Of a DNA stretch of 64,000 bases, positions 11,100-20,320 are shown one piece after another. A program made the translations under genes and the position numbers. The stretch's first letter is position 1, and each line of letters starts with the position of its first letter. The notes under the pieces were generated by a model, which saw only the letters and a program-made list of their open reading frames with translations, searched no databases and was not told the DNA's origin. The stretch is from Pontivivens insulae (lineage in GTDB: Bacteria > Pseudomonadota > Alphaproteobacteria > Rhodobacterales > Rhodobacteraceae): assembly GCF_900302495.1 (NCBI RefSeq), contig NZ_OMKW01000004.1, forward strand, positions 124,001 to 188,000, given 5' to 3'.

Positions 11100-11868
11100 G
11101 TACTGTCTGGGTCGGGTAGGGAATATCAATGCCGACGCTGTCAAAGCGCTCTTTGACCCGACGCTGAAGGTCTCCCTTCACCTCGAAATAATCAGCCCGC
11201 GCAACCCAAACCCGCACAGTGAACTCAACAGCACTGTCGGCGAGGCCCGTCACCAGCACCATGATCGGCCGATCATCATGGACGCGCATGTCATCGGCGA
11301 TGACTTCCCGGATCGCAGCCTCCGCCTGCGCAAGATCTGTTCCATAGGAAACACCGAACAGCAGATCGACGCGCCGCGTCTCATGATGGCTGTAGTTTAG
11401 TATCGCACCCGACCACACATCTCCGTTGGGTACGAACACCTGAACATTGTCGGGGGTGGACAGCTCTGTCGCGAACAGCCCAATTTCCACGACGGTGCCA
11501 GAGCGTCCGCCGACCTCAACGAAATCGCCAATCTTGAACGGGCGGAACCCCAGCAGCATCAAGCCGGACGCCAGGCTCGACAATGTGCCCTGTAGGGCAA
11601 GGCCAATGGCCAGACCTGCGGCACCGATGACCGCAATCAAAGACGCGGTCTGGATGCCGAAGCGCGCAAGGATAAAGATCGCCGCGAAAACGAGGATCGT
11701 ATATCGCGCCACCGTGCCCAGAAAGTTGAACAGGGTCTCGTCAAATCGTTCTGAGTTGCGTCCGATCCTGCGGACTTGCCGTTGCGCGATCCCTGCCACA
11801 ACGACGGCAACCACCGCGATGACGCTGGCAACCAGCACGTCAAAGATAAGATCCAGCCACCAAGCCAT
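11089..11868 (-). CDS. Small-conductance mechanosensitive channel (MscS family)
   Basis: A 259-residue MscS-like channel: three hydrophobic segments in the first ~110 residues, the pore helix region rich in Gly/Ala (IGAAGLAIGLALQGTLSSLASG), then the beta domain (FKIGDFVEVGGRSGTVVEIGLF) and a soluble C-terminal vestibule. MscS proteins release osmolytes on hypo-osmotic shock. GGAGG with 7-base spacing supports the ATG at 11868. The C-terminal codons overlap the FlaA1-like gene end by 11 bases. Confidence 0.93.
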   Translation of the reverse strand: MAWWLDLIFDVLVASVIAVVAVVVAGIAQRQVRRIGRNSERFDETLFNFLGTVARYTILVFAAIFILARFGIQTASLIAVIGAAGLAIGLALQGTLSSLASGLMLLGFRPFKIGDFVEVGGRSGTVVEIGLFATELSTPDNVQVFVPNGDVWSGAILNYSHHETRRVDLLFGVSYGTDLAQAEAAIREVIADDMRVHDDRPIMVLVTGLADSAVEFTVRVWVARADYFEVKGDLQRRVKERFDSVGIDIPYPTQTVLKA

Positions 11869-11966
11869 CGCGCCACCTCCTGTCAGGTCTTCTGCTGCAG
11901 ATACGCCGCAAAAGCGCATTTGCAAAGGGGCTGCTGCTGGTGCCTTCGCGTCCAAGCCGTTAGACG

Positions 11967-14027
11967 ATGCGCATGAGTGATTTGTCCCCCTTGCTTTCTT
12001 CCATTTTCGGCTTTGACAGCTTTCGCCCCGGTCAAGCGGAGATCGTGACGGCGGTCGCCGCAGGTGAAGATGTGTTGGCGATCATGCCAACAGGGGGCGG
12101 CAAGTCGCTGTGCTATCAGCTGCCGGCACTGGCCCGTGATGGTGTCACCGTCGTGATTTCCCCGCTGATCGCTCTGATGCGCGATCAGGTACGCGCGCTA
12201 AAGGCCGCAGGCGTCTGCGCGGGGCACCTGACCTCGGCAAATACCGAGGAGGAGACCGAGGAGGTCTTTGATGCCATAGATCGCGGTGACTTGCGCCTGC
12301 TCTATATCGCGCCAGAGCGTCTCGCCTCTGGCGGGACCGAGCGGTTGCTGCGGCGGGCCGGCGTCATGATGATCGCGGTGGACGAGGCGCATTGCGTCAG
12401 CCAGTGGGGCCATGACTTCCGCCCCGACTACCTACGGATCGGCGAATTGCGCCGCGCGCTCGGCGTACAGACCACCGCCTTCACCGCTACAGCGGATGCG
12501 GAGACGCGGGCCGAGATTGTGGAGCGGCTGTTCGACGGGGCGCCACCGCGCACGTTCCTGCAAGGTTTCGATCGCCCCAACCTGTCGCTCGCCTTCCTCC
12601 CCAAGAACCAGCCACGGCGGCAGTTGCTGGACTTCGCCTTGGCGCGCAAGGGACGTTCCGGGATCATCTACGCCGCGTCGCGCAACAAGACGGAAGTTCT
12701 TGCGCAGGCGCTGCGCGAAGCGGGGATCGCCGCAATCTCCTATCACGCTGGCATGGATCCCGACGACCGGCGCGACGCCGAGGCACGTTTCCAGACCGAG
12801 GATGGGCTGGTGGTGGTTGCGACCATCGCCTTCGGCATGGGTGTCGATAAGCCTGATATCCGCTACGTGCTCCATGCAGATCTGCCCAAAAGCATCGAGA
12901 GCTACTATCAGGAGATTGGGCGTGCCGGGCGGGACGGCGATCCGGCGGAAACGCTAACCCTCTACGGCCCCGACGATATCCGCCTGCGTCGGGCCCAGAT
13001 CGAGGAAGGGCTGGCTGCGCCCGATCGCAAGCAGGCCGACCATGCGCGCCTCAATACTCTGCTGGCATTGGCCGAGGCCCCTGTTTGCCGCCGCCAGACG
13101 CTTCTGGCCTATTTTGGGGAAACGCTGGCCGAGCCGTGCGGCAACTGCGACCTTTGCCTCGAAAAGCCTGAGACCTTCGACGCAACGGATGTAGCGCGCA
13201 AGGCGCTGTCGACTGTATTCCGGGCGGAGGAATGGTTCGGCGCGGGCCACCTGACCGACATTCTTCTGGGCGAGGAGACGGAGAAGGTACTGGCCCGTGG
13301 GCATGAGCGGCTCTCGACCTTTGGGATCGGGCGGGAGTTCAGCCGGAAACAGTGGCAAACGCTCTTCCGGCAACTGATGGCGCTCGACCTCGTGCGCCCC
13401 GACCCCACGCGACACAACGCGCTTAGGTTGACCGAGGCGGCCCGGCCCGTTTTGCGCGGCGAGCAGTCGCTGACACTGCGCAAAGACAGTCTTCAGCGGC
13501 GTGACCGCAAACGGCCAAGGGTTGAGGCTATTGTGCAGGAAGCCGACGAGCCGCTGCTCTGGGCGCTCAAATCCAAGAGACGTGAACTTGCTGAAGCAGC
13601 CAAGGCCCCGGCCTATGTGATCTTCCCGGACCGTACCCTTGTCGCCATGGTCGAGGCCAAGCCAAAGACGCTGGATGAGTTCGCTGCGCTTCCGGGCGTC
13701 GGGGCGAAGAAGCTGGAGAAATTCGGCCGCACGTTCCTCGAAGTTTTGACCGGAGAGATCGAGCCAGAGGCGCATCCCGCAAGGATGAGAGCGGCGGCAA
13801 AGGGCGCGGGCGAGTTGCTGGATCGCCTGCAGGCAGCCCAACTCTCCCTCACCTATGGCGTGGATGGCACCGAGAAGCCGCTGAGCGTCACAACCACTAC
13901 CTTGGCCAAGATCGCCGAGGTCCGCCCGGCTAGCATCAGCGCCCTTGCCTCGATCAAGGGGATGGGTGACGCCAAGGCCGAACGGTTTGGCCCGGCCTTT
14001 CTGTCGCTGATTGCCGAAGAAGGCTGA
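11967..14027 (+). CDS. recQ: ATP-dependent DNA helicase RecQ
   Basis: The 686-residue protein has superfamily 2 motifs: MPTGGGKSLCYQLP (Walker A, about 40-53), VDEAHCVSQWGHDFRPDY (DEAH), FDRPNL and QEIGRAGRDG. These are followed by the RQC zinc cluster (CRRQTLLAYF...CGNCDLC). After it come two HRDC-like helical domains, one near VGAKKLEKFGRTFLEVL and a second at the C terminus (MGDAKAERFGPAFLSLI). RecQ unwinds DNA in recombination and fork repair. ATG 11967 and 11973 are both usable. It is divergent from mscS. Confidence 0.96.
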   Translation: MRMSDLSPLLSSIFGFDSFRPGQAEIVTAVAAGEDVLAIMPTGGGKSLCYQLPALARDGVTVVISPLIALMRDQVRALKAAGVCAGHLTSANTEEETEEVFDAIDRGDLRLLYIAPERLASGGTERLLRRAGVMMIAVDEAHCVSQWGHDFRPDYLRIGELRRALGVQTTAFTATADAETRAEIVERLFDGAPPRTFLQGFDRPNLSLAFLPKNQPRRQLLDFALARKGRSGIIYAASRNKTEVLAQALREAGIAAISYHAGMDPDDRRDAEARFQTEDGLVVVATIAFGMGVDKPDIRYVLHADLPKSIESYYQEIGRAGRDGDPAETLTLYGPDDIRLRRAQIEEGLAAPDRKQADHARLNTLLALAEAPVCRRQTLLAYFGETLAEPCGNCDLCLEKPETFDATDVARKALSTVFRAEEWFGAGHLTDILLGEETEKVLARGHERLSTFGIGREFSRKQWQTLFRQLMALDLVRPDPTRHNALRLTEAARPVLRGEQSLTLRKDSLQRRDRKRPRVEAIVQEADEPLLWALKSKRRELAEAAKAPAYVIFPDRTLVAMVEAKPKTLDEFAALPGVGAKKLEKFGRTFLEVLTGEIEPEAHPARMRAAAKGAGELLDRLQAAQLSLTYGVDGTEKPLSVTTTTLAKIAEVRPASISALASIKGMGDAKAERFGPAFLSLIAEEG

Positions 14028-14046
14028 CCGCCCGTTGCAAGGCTGC

Positions 14047-14220
14047 GCCTCCGGCGGGGATATTTAACGAAAGTGAAAGAGGTGCCGTGGCACGACCGAA
14101 CGACGGTACAGGCGGGGACGCCGATGACCGTGGAAGTGAAAGCCGCCCTGCGCGACCCGGCTTCGGGCGACGCGGGGCGGTGGCCCGGCTTCACTTCCTA
14201 CAAATATCCCTGCCGGAGGC
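14047..14220. repeat. Inverted 19-bp repeat pair between recQ and the SRAP gene
   Basis: GCCTCCGGCGGGGATATTT at 14047-14065 recurs inverted at 14202-14220 with one mismatch. The intervening sequence is noncoding as far as I can tell. Similar CTCCGGCGG-GATATTT motifs are, from memory, common after genes in Rhodobacteraceae genomes, so this may be a dispersed intergenic element flanking both convergent gene ends. Confidence 0.5.
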
Positions 14221-14228
14221 ATCCGCCC

Positions 14229-14810
14229 TTACGGCAGATCCGAAGCTTGGACCTGAAGCGTTCCCGCCGGGGCAGAGGTCAGCTCGACCGGATCACCGGC
14301 GAGCCACGCAGAGGGGTCCCGCAGGATCACCGGCATTCTGTGATGATAATCGCGGACATCCGGGTTTGGCTCGCAGGTCAAAGTGGCGAAGTTGAGCACC
14401 TGCCGGCCGCCGGGTGCGTCCCAAATGTCGTATATTGCGGCAAAGCACAGCAGCCGCTTATCGATTGCGCCAATGCGCCATCGTTGCTTTTTCCGTTTCT
14501 CGCCCGTCCATTCGTACCAGCCGTCACAGGGCAGGATGCAGCGATTCTGTTGAATGCGCTCAAACGCGGTTTTCTCATGCAAGGTTTCAGAGCGGATGTT
14601 GATCAACGGTTCCAGCATGGGGCGTCCGCGGGCGTTGACCGCCCCCGTGGGGATCATGCCCCAGCGCGCGCTCTCTAGACGATCAGGCAAGACAATCCCG
14701 AGCATTTGGGCCGGGGCAAGATCGGGGCCCGTTGCGATTTCTGCCGCCGGTACCCCGAAGCATCGCGCAAGCGCCGCGCCATCCTTTTCCAGGAAAACGC
14801 GGCCCGGCAT
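14229..14810 (-). CDS. SRAP (YedK/HMCES) family protein lacking the catalytic Cys2
   Basis: SRAP proteins crosslink to abasic sites in single-stranded DNA through Cys2 after removal of Met1. This 193-residue protein has the other core elements: NIRSET (Asn/Arg of the active site), RCILPCDGWYEW (catalytic Glu) and NPDVRDYHHRMPVIL (catalytic His). The N terminus, however, reads MPGRVFL, with Pro where the family has Cys (MCGR). The start is fixed by the rlmN stop four bases upstream. Either activity is lost or altered, or the codon is a sequencing or recent point change. It is coupled to rlmN. Confidence 0.85.
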   Translation of the reverse strand: MPGRVFLEKDGAALARCFGVPAAEIATGPDLAPAQMLGIVLPDRLESARWGMIPTGAVNARGRPMLEPLINIRSETLHEKTAFERIQQNRCILPCDGWYEWTGEKRKKQRWRIGAIDKRLLCFAAIYDIWDAPGGRQVLNFATLTCEPNPDVRDYHHRMPVILRDPSAWLAGDPVELTSAPAGTLQVQASDLP

Positions 14811-14814
14811 CCCG

Positions 14815-15984
14815 TCAGAGACCTGCTTCTGCAGCGATCTGGGCGCGGGATTTTCGCGCCCGCTCGGTCGCGGATTTCAACTGTCCACACGCCGCCATAA
14901 TATCCTCGCCCCGCGGCCTGCGCACCGGAGACGCATAGCCGGCGGCATTGACGATATCGCCAAATGCCTTGATGCGCGCCTTTGTGGACCGCTCATAGGG
15001 GGAGCCTGGCCACGGATTGAACGGGATCAGGTTGATCTTCGCGGGGATGCCTTCGATCAGCTTCACCAGCCTGCGCGCATCCTCGTCGCTGTCGTTCACA
15101 TCCTTGAGCATCACATATTCAAACGTGATCCGTTCGGAATTGCTGAGGCGCGGAAAATCGCGGCAGGCCTGCAAGAGCTCATCAATATTCCAACGTTTGT
15201 TGATCGGAACCAGCTTATCGCGGACGTCATTGGTGGTTGCATGGAAAGAGATGGCGAGCATGCAGCCGATCTCCTCCCCGGTTCGTGCAATCTCCGGCAC
15301 CACGCCCGATGTTGAGAGCGTGATCCGCCGCCGGGATAGGGCGACCCCTTCAGGATCCATCGCAATCTTCATCGCATCACGGACCGCCTCGAAATTATAG
15401 AGCGGTTCGCCCATTCCCATCAGAACGATATTGGACAGCAGCCTCGGATCGTCGGGACCCTTTTCCCATTCCCCTAGATCATCACGCGCCAGCAACACCT
15501 GTCCGATGATCTCGGCCGGGGTCAGATTGCGCACGAGCTTTTGCGTTCCAGTGTGACAGAAGGAGCAAGTCAGCGTGCAGCCCACCTGCGAGGAAATGCA
15601 CAATGTTCCGCGATCTGTTTCCGGAATATAGACAGCCTCGACCTCGTGCCCACCTTCGATTTTCAGGAGGTATTTGCGGGTGCCATCAGTTGAGACCTGC
15701 TTGGTCACGATGTCGGGCAGGGCAATCCGAAACCGCTCCGCCAACATCGCGCGGAAGGGCTTCGCAAGGTTGGTCATTTGCGAAAAGTCGTAGACGCCCT
15801 TGTTGTAAATCCAGCTCCAGATCTGGCCTACACGCATCTTGGCCTGCTTTTCCGGGGTGCCCGCCTCGATCAGGACGTCGCGCAGTTGCGCACGGGTCAT
15901 GCCCACCAAATTCGGCAGGTTTGGTTCCAGCTTGCGCGGGATGGTCAGCATATCTTGCGTGATTGGGGCGGTCGGCTCAGTCAT
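14815..15984 (-). CDS. rlmN: Dual-specificity 23S rRNA/tRNA adenine-C2 methyltransferase RlmN
   Basis: A 389-residue radical-SAM enzyme that methylates A2503 of 23S rRNA and A37 of some tRNAs. It shows the CxxxCxxC cluster in [19 protein letters not shown], the [21 protein letters not shown] block and the C-terminal catalytic Cys in MAACGQLK. Two ATGs are adjacent at 15987 and 15984; GGAG is 6 bases from the second, which is chosen. The SRAP gene starts 4 bases downstream. Confidence 0.96.
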   Translation of the reverse strand: MTEPTAPITQDMLTIPRKLEPNLPNLVGMTRAQLRDVLIEAGTPEKQAKMRVGQIWSWIYNKGVYDFSQMTNLAKPFRAMLAERFRIALPDIVTKQVSTDGTRKYLLKIEGGHEVEAVYIPETDRGTLCISSQVGCTLTCSFCHTGTQKLVRNLTPAEIIGQVLLARDDLGEWEKGPDDPRLLSNIVLMGMGEPLYNFEAVRDAMKIAMDPEGVALSRRRITLSTSGVVPEIARTGEEIGCMLAISFHATTNDVRDKLVPINKRWNIDELLQACRDFPRLSNSERITFEYVMLKDVNDSDEDARRLVKLIEGIPAKINLIPFNPWPGSPYERSTKARIKAFGDIVNAAGYASPVRRPRGEDIMAACGQLKSATERARKSRAQIAAEAGL

Positions 15985-15990
15985 CATACA

Positions 15991-16030
15991 CTCCAAAACG
16001 AGCACGCCTCCCCGGTGGAGGGGGAGGCGT
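15991..16030 (-). terminator. Hairpin terminator between DUF1993 gene and rlmN
   Basis: ACGCCTCCCC (16004-16013) pairs with GGGGAGGCGT (16021-16030) over a 7-base loop; on the minus strand it is followed by GCTCGTTTT. It separates the upstream three-gene minus-strand block from rlmN, although the rlmN leader must then start in or just after it. Confidence 0.6.
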
Positions 16031-16076
16031 CTTGTCCGGTGACATAGCAAATCATCACACCTCTTTCCAGATGTGC

Positions 16077-16568
16077 TCAGATGAAGCTGAAATCCGGGGC
16101 GTAACTGTGTAGTCCGTCAAAGTCTTCCTTCCCCACCGGGACGCCGTGATGACGCAAGATCGCGTAGGCACAGGTCATATGAAAGGTGAGGTTGGGCAGA
16201 ATGTAGCGGATCATGAATCGGTCTGCTGGCAGTCGAATGGGGCTATCGCCTGCCATATCCTCCAGCACGCGTGTCGCGGCTTCTGAGAAATCACCTGGAT
16301 GAAGGCTTTGAAGATGGTCTCGCGCAGTTGCGATGGCGGCGGCGGGTGCAGCGGTCTCATCCAATTCCGGGACGATGCGCCCGCACAGCGGAAATGCTCC
16401 ACGCAGCGTGAATCCCGCCGCGATCTGCACCTGATCGCTGAAGCCGAACATATCCTTCGCCAAAGAGGCGTGGAGCGGGACGCCGTATTCGGCGCCCCGC
16501 TCCACAAACTGTTCAAGGCGATCAAGCAGCGCGACGGCGTCGACCACCGCGACTTGATACCAATCCAT
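16077..16568 (-). CDS. DUF1993 family protein
   Basis: The 163-residue protein follows the DUF1993 pattern: [16 protein letters not shown] in the middle, [39 protein letters not shown] near the end. The family has a DinB-like helical bundle, and its biochemical role is unknown. The ATG overlaps the stop of the upstream secreted-protein gene in TAATG, so translation is probably coupled, although one product is cytoplasmic and the other exported. Confidence 0.8.
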   Translation of the reverse strand: MDWYQVAVVDAVALLDRLEQFVERGAEYGVPLHASLAKDMFGFSDQVQIAAGFTLRGAFPLCGRIVPELDETAAPAAAIATARDHLQSLHPGDFSEAATRVLEDMAGDSPIRLPADRFMIRYILPNLTFHMTCAYAILRHHGVPVGKEDFDGLHSYAPDFSFI

Positions 16569-17794
16569 TACCGCGCGCTGACGAACATCTCGATGCCAAC
16601 ACGGGTGATGCCCGGTTCGCCATAGAAATAGTCAGCAGGGCGTCCAACGGCGAGAACATAGGTCCCCGGCTGAACACGCGCTGCAATCTGGGCATCAAGG
16701 GACTGCCCGTAATCGTCATTCTGGGTGATCATGCGCCCGAAATCATCGAACAGTGTCAGCATCGCATCTACACCGCCGGTGCCGATCCCTTCAATCAGGA
16801 TCAGGCCGGGCTGATCGACCTGGAACTGATGCCAGATCAGATCGTCGTCGACACGGACATCGGCGCGCGCACGTGTTGAAATCAGGCCCAGATCCGTGAC
16901 CGGATAGCTGCCGTCCAGCGGCGGGCTGGTCTCAGCATTGTTGTAGAGCGTCTCAAGATAGTCCTGCTCACTGAACGCATTCGCGGTGACCGTTACCGGG
17001 GCGCCCGGGTCAGACAGTGCGATCAGACCGATGCAGTATGTGCCTGCTTCGAGCGGCTGCACAAAGTCGAGGCGCGAGTTCAGCCCGTCATAGTCGTCAT
17101 TCTCAGCCAGCATGTAGCCGGTATTGTCGAAGATCCGCAGGATCGGATCCGCGCTCTGGTTTTCGGCCGTGAAGCTGATCGAGGTCGGCTCGGACAAGTT
17201 GAAACGGTAGAACGGCGTGTCGCCGATGCTGGCTGTGGCCGCAACACCTGCTTCGAGGCCCTCGTTGAGATTCGTGCCACCGAAGCTGACCGCCTCGGTC
17301 TCTGGCAGACAAACAGCATCATAATCGTTGAAACCACCCGATGTGATCGGATCATGGACCGTCAGCCCGACCCGAACGTCGGCAGTCAGTGCAGCATCGT
17401 CATAGCTCCGTGTTGCAAGGCAATACGTGCCGGGATCGAGGCTGATCTCGCCACGGGAAGCGAGGAACCCGCCCCCATCATCGTCCGAAAGGATCACAAC
17501 GCCGGATGCGTCGAGCAGATCGATGACAGTGTCGCCATCAGCGACCGGTGCGGCTTCGACGCGCACATCGCTGGCTGTGCTGACGTTGAAGATGGCCACA
17601 TGCTCGCCACCGGCGGGCACTTGAGCGGTCATGTCGAACGGACCGAACCCCGACGCGATGTCAGAGGTTTCGTCGGATCCACCAATCCAGGTTCCGTTTG
17701 CAGCTGCACCACCGCAAAGATCCTGCGCCGCCGCCGGAAGGGCCGCTGCCGCTGTCATAAGCGCCGCGATGGCTGTTGTTTTGCTGAAAGACAC
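16568..17794 (-). CDS. Exported PPC-repeat protein (three NDDY-type repeats)
   Basis: A 408-residue protein with a signal peptide ending ALPAAAQD. It contains three similar pre-peptidase C-terminal-like repeats, each with an FD-x-x-G strand, an acidic turn (SDDDG, ENDDY, QNDDY) and a closing PGTY/AGTY strand (SLDPGTYCLA, PLEAGTYCIG, VQPGTYVLA). PPC-type modules are usually beta-sandwich, calcium-binding extracellular domains. GTG at 17794 follows GGAGAG at 6 bases and is preferred over an upstream start. No catalytic domain is seen. It lies 32 bases downstream of the IalB-like gene and is coupled to DUF1993. Confidence 0.75.
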   Translation of the reverse strand: MSFSKTTAIAALMTAAAALPAAAQDLCGGAAANGTWIGGSDETSDIASGFGPFDMTAQVPAGGEHVAIFNVSTASDVRVEAAPVADGDTVIDLLDASGVVILSDDDGGGFLASRGEISLDPGTYCLATRSYDDAALTADVRVGLTVHDPITSGGFNDYDAVCLPETEAVSFGGTNLNEGLEAGVAATASIGDTPFYRFNLSEPTSISFTAENQSADPILRIFDNTGYMLAENDDYDGLNSRLDFVQPLEAGTYCIGLIALSDPGAPVTVTANAFSEQDYLETLYNNAETSPPLDGSYPVTDLGLISTRARADVRVDDDLIWHQFQVDQPGLILIEGIGTGGVDAMLTLFDDFGRMITQNDDYGQSLDAQIAARVQPGTYVLAVGRPADYFYGEPGITRVGIEMFVSAR

Positions 17795-17826
17795 GTTTTT
17801 CTCTCCTGGGTTCGGATTAGGGGCGA

Positions 17827-18360
17827 TTAACCTTGGCACCTGCGCGTTGAGTTTTCCAGTGCGGCAGTAAATCCAATCAGAGAGATTGTATCTGTCGTTT
17901 GATTGCCGCGAGATGAGATGCCGACAACGCGCGCTTCTGCACCCCGGCGCATGGCTTGAACCAGTCGCTGATCATCGGCGGGGGAAGCGGACCATGCCCA
18001 CTCGCCGTCTGTGCTGAAGTCGAAGCTCTCAGACCCGATCGTGACGTTGACGGTGCTGCCGCCACGGAATGGATAGCCGCCGGTGAAGCTGACCTCGTTG
18101 CTGACATTCGTGCCGGGTTGTTGGCGCACCATCAGGCGAATATCGCCACGGTTCACCGCAATTGCAGTTCCGTTCCGGGTCGCAGTAGATGCGGTGGGGG
18201 CCGATGCGATCCAGCACACCTTTTCGGCGCCGCTCCCATTTTCGAAAACGGACCAGAACCGCTCCCGCTCCACCCGCTCGACATTGTCCTGCGCCAAAAC
18301 CGGTGCCACGCTCAGCAGTGTCGCGGCAACAAAGGCGGAGAAGTTCAGCTTAAACGACAT
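17827..18360 (-). CDS. Invasion-associated locus B (IalB)-like exported protein
   Basis: The 177-residue protein has a signal peptide (ATLLSVAPVLAQD) and IalB features: an aromatic start (ERFWSVFENG), CWIASAPT, a GYPFRGGSTVNVTIG strand, DGEWAWSASPADDQRLVQAMRRGAEA and a final SLIGFTAAL with a C-terminal Cys that may pair with the first one. Despite its name the family is widespread in non-pathogenic alphaproteobacteria. ATG 18360 gives the signal peptide directly. It heads a minus-strand block with the PPC and DUF1993 genes. Confidence 0.82.
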   Translation of the reverse strand: MSFKLNFSAFVAATLLSVAPVLAQDNVERVERERFWSVFENGSGAEKVCWIASAPTASTATRNGTAIAVNRGDIRLMVRQQPGTNVSNEVSFTGGYPFRGGSTVNVTIGSESFDFSTDGEWAWSASPADDQRLVQAMRRGAEARVVGISSRGNQTTDTISLIGFTAALENSTRRCQG

Positions 18361-18487
18361 TCCAAATGCTCCATTCCTCAAACTGTGTTCGGTCCACTCT
18401 GACGTTGAATCCGACTACTTTGGCGCAGGGTGCATCCATCGCTTGCCATCCCCGGGCCACACACGAATAATGTAGCTTGCGCGGGCG

Positions 18488-19174
18488 GTGCATGACCACC
18501 CCAAACAGACCAACCTTTTGAGCTTCGCCCTATCTGGGATGCGAAGGGATGACGAAGACCACTTGACCCGACAAACGCCGGATAATGCCCCATCCAAAGC
18601 GGATGAACTGGAAGCGCTGCCTGACAGCGAGCTGATGCAGCGCATTGCTGCTCGGGACAAGGCTGCATTTCAGGCCATTTTTCAGCGATTTGCGGGGCGG
18701 GTGAAGTCTTTCATGCTGCGGTATTCCATGCCCGATGATGAGGCCGAGGAGATCGCACAGGAGGTCATGGTTCAGGTCTGGCGCAAGGCCGAGAGCTTTG
18801 ATCCAGCCAAGGCCGCGGCCTCCACCTGGATTTTCGCCATTGCCAGAAACCGGCGGATCGACCGCATCCGCCGCTCGGCACGGCGCGAACCAGATCTGAA
18901 CGATCCGATGTTCCACCCTGATCCAGAGCCGGATGGCAGTGCAGCCGTTTCGGCACAGGAACGGCAGGACATCGTGCGAGAGGTGCTGGCCTCGCTGCCA
19001 GAGCCACAGCGCCTCGTCCTGCACGCCACCTTCTTCGAAGGGTTGAGCCAGGCGGAAATTGCCGAGCGTGAGGGCCTTCCGCTTGGGACCGTCAAATCCC
19101 GCGTGCGCCTTGCCTTCGGTCGAATGCGTGCGGGCCTGCCAGATCGCATTGCCGAGGAACTTGAGGATGACTGA
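18488..19174 (+). CDS. ECF-type RNA polymerase sigma factor
   Basis: Region 2 (AFQAIFQRFAGRVKSFMLRYSM...AEEIAQEVMVQVWRKAESFDP, with STWIFAIARNRRIDRIRR) and region 4 (LPEPQRLVLHATFFEGLSQAEIAEREGLPLGTVKSRVRLAFGRMR) mark a sigma-70 family group 4 factor; no region 3 is present. The start is uncertain: GTG 18488 gives 228 residues and ATG 18539 gives 211. No anti-sigma gene adjoins; instead the asparaginase gene overlaps the 3' end by 8 bases. Function in a stress regulon is inferred. Confidence 0.92.
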   Translation: MHDHPKQTNLLSFALSGMRRDDEDHLTRQTPDNAPSKADELEALPDSELMQRIAARDKAAFQAIFQRFAGRVKSFMLRYSMPDDEAEEIAQEVMVQVWRKAESFDPAKAAASTWIFAIARNRRIDRIRRSARREPDLNDPMFHPDPEPDGSAAVSAQERQDIVREVLASLPEPQRLVLHATFFEGLSQAEIAEREGLPLGTVKSRVRLAFGRMRAGLPDRIAEELEDD

Positions 19175-20195
19175 TCGCTCAGCCGAAGCCGTCGAACTTG
19201 TCGATGTCTGGCGTGGTGGCCTGCTGGAATCCGTTCACCGGGGCCATGCCATCATTATGCACGCGGACGGCAATGTTCTTGCAGAGTTCGGTAATGCGGA
19301 TGCCACGATTTTCCCGCGGTCATCGTGCAAGATGCTGCAGGCTCTTCCTCTGCTTGAGAGTGGTGCCGCTGATCGCTTCGGGCTTGGCTCTGAACAGCTC
19401 GCACTCGCTTGCGCGTCGCATCAAGGTGCATTGTTACATACCGAACGCGTATCTGATTGGCTCGGCACACTTGATCTGGCTGAATCTGCTTTGCGGTGTG
19501 GGGCGCAGGCCCCCTCGGACCGGGCCGAGGCAGATCGGCTTCGTACGGCGGGCGAACGGCCTTGTCAGTTGCACAACAACTGTTCGGGCAAGCATGCCGG
19601 ATTTCTGACCCTTTCAAAACATCTCTCAGGTGGTCCTGACTATCATGAGGTGGACCACCCCGTTCAGCAGGCGGTGAAGGATGCGTTTGAGGAGATGACG
19701 CAAGAAACGTCTCCGGGTTTTGGCATTGATGGTTGCTCCGCGCCGAACCATGCGACGTCACTTCGTGGCTTTGCCAGAGCGCTGGCGACGATGTCTGATC
19801 CCGCGCGCCTCTCGGGCAAACGCGGTGATGCGGCGACACGGCTCGTAGCTGCCATGCGTTCTCATCCCTTGCTCGTGGCGGGCGAAGGGCGGGCGTGCTC
19901 CGAATTGATGGCCGCGATGCCGGGCGCCGTTGCGCTGAAGACAGGTGCCGAGGCGGTCTTCGCCGCGATCCTCCCTGAACAAAAGCTTGGCATCGCTCTA
20001 AAGATCGAGGACGGCGCGACCCGCGCGTCGGAATCCGCAATTGCTGCGCTTCTTGTGCGGCTCGGTGTTGCTGATCCGGGCCATCCGCTTGTGGCGAAAC
20101 GACTCAATCCGCCTCAGATGAATTGGAATGGCATCGTCACCGGACACATTTCGCCTGCTGAAACGCTGTGGCAGGACGGAAAAACACTGGCATAG
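19167..20195 (+). CDS. L-asparaginase of the Rhizobium etli thermolabile type (AnsA-like)
   Basis: The 342-residue protein matches COG4448 asparaginases, which hydrolyse asparagine to aspartate and ammonia and are unrelated to E. coli-type enzymes. It shows FPRSSCKMLQALPL (Ser-x-x-Lys, the proposed nucleophile motif), HNNCSGKHAGFL and IDGCSAPN, whose Cys residues bind a metal in this family. ATG 19167 lies inside the sigma factor gene, overlapping by 8 bases. The overlap suggests cotranscription with the sigma gene. Confidence 0.9.
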   Translation: MTDRSAEAVELVDVWRGGLLESVHRGHAIIMHADGNVLAEFGNADATIFPRSSCKMLQALPLLESGAADRFGLGSEQLALACASHQGALLHTERVSDWLGTLDLAESALRCGAQAPSDRAEADRLRTAGERPCQLHNNCSGKHAGFLTLSKHLSGGPDYHEVDHPVQQAVKDAFEEMTQETSPGFGIDGCSAPNHATSLRGFARALATMSDPARLSGKRGDAATRLVAAMRSHPLLVAGEGRACSELMAAMPGAVALKTGAEAVFAAILPEQKLGIALKIEDGATRASESAIAALLVRLGVADPGHPLVAKRLNPPQMNWNGIVTGHISPAETLWQDGKTLA

Positions 20196-20320
20196 CGCGA
20201 TTGCGCCCAGTGCTGCGCATGCTAGGGTTGCAAAATGCCCCATTTCAGCGAGTTTTAGTCGCCTTTTCGCCGTATTAGAGGCAGATAGTTCCCAATCGAG
20301 CGAAAGTTTGGGACAGACAC

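Noticed and set aside
14073-14228. A short possible gene starting near 14073-14087 after recQ
   Set aside because: A weak AGAGG lies before GTG 14087, but the product shows no motif, runs antisense into the SRAP gene and covers the inverted repeat pair.
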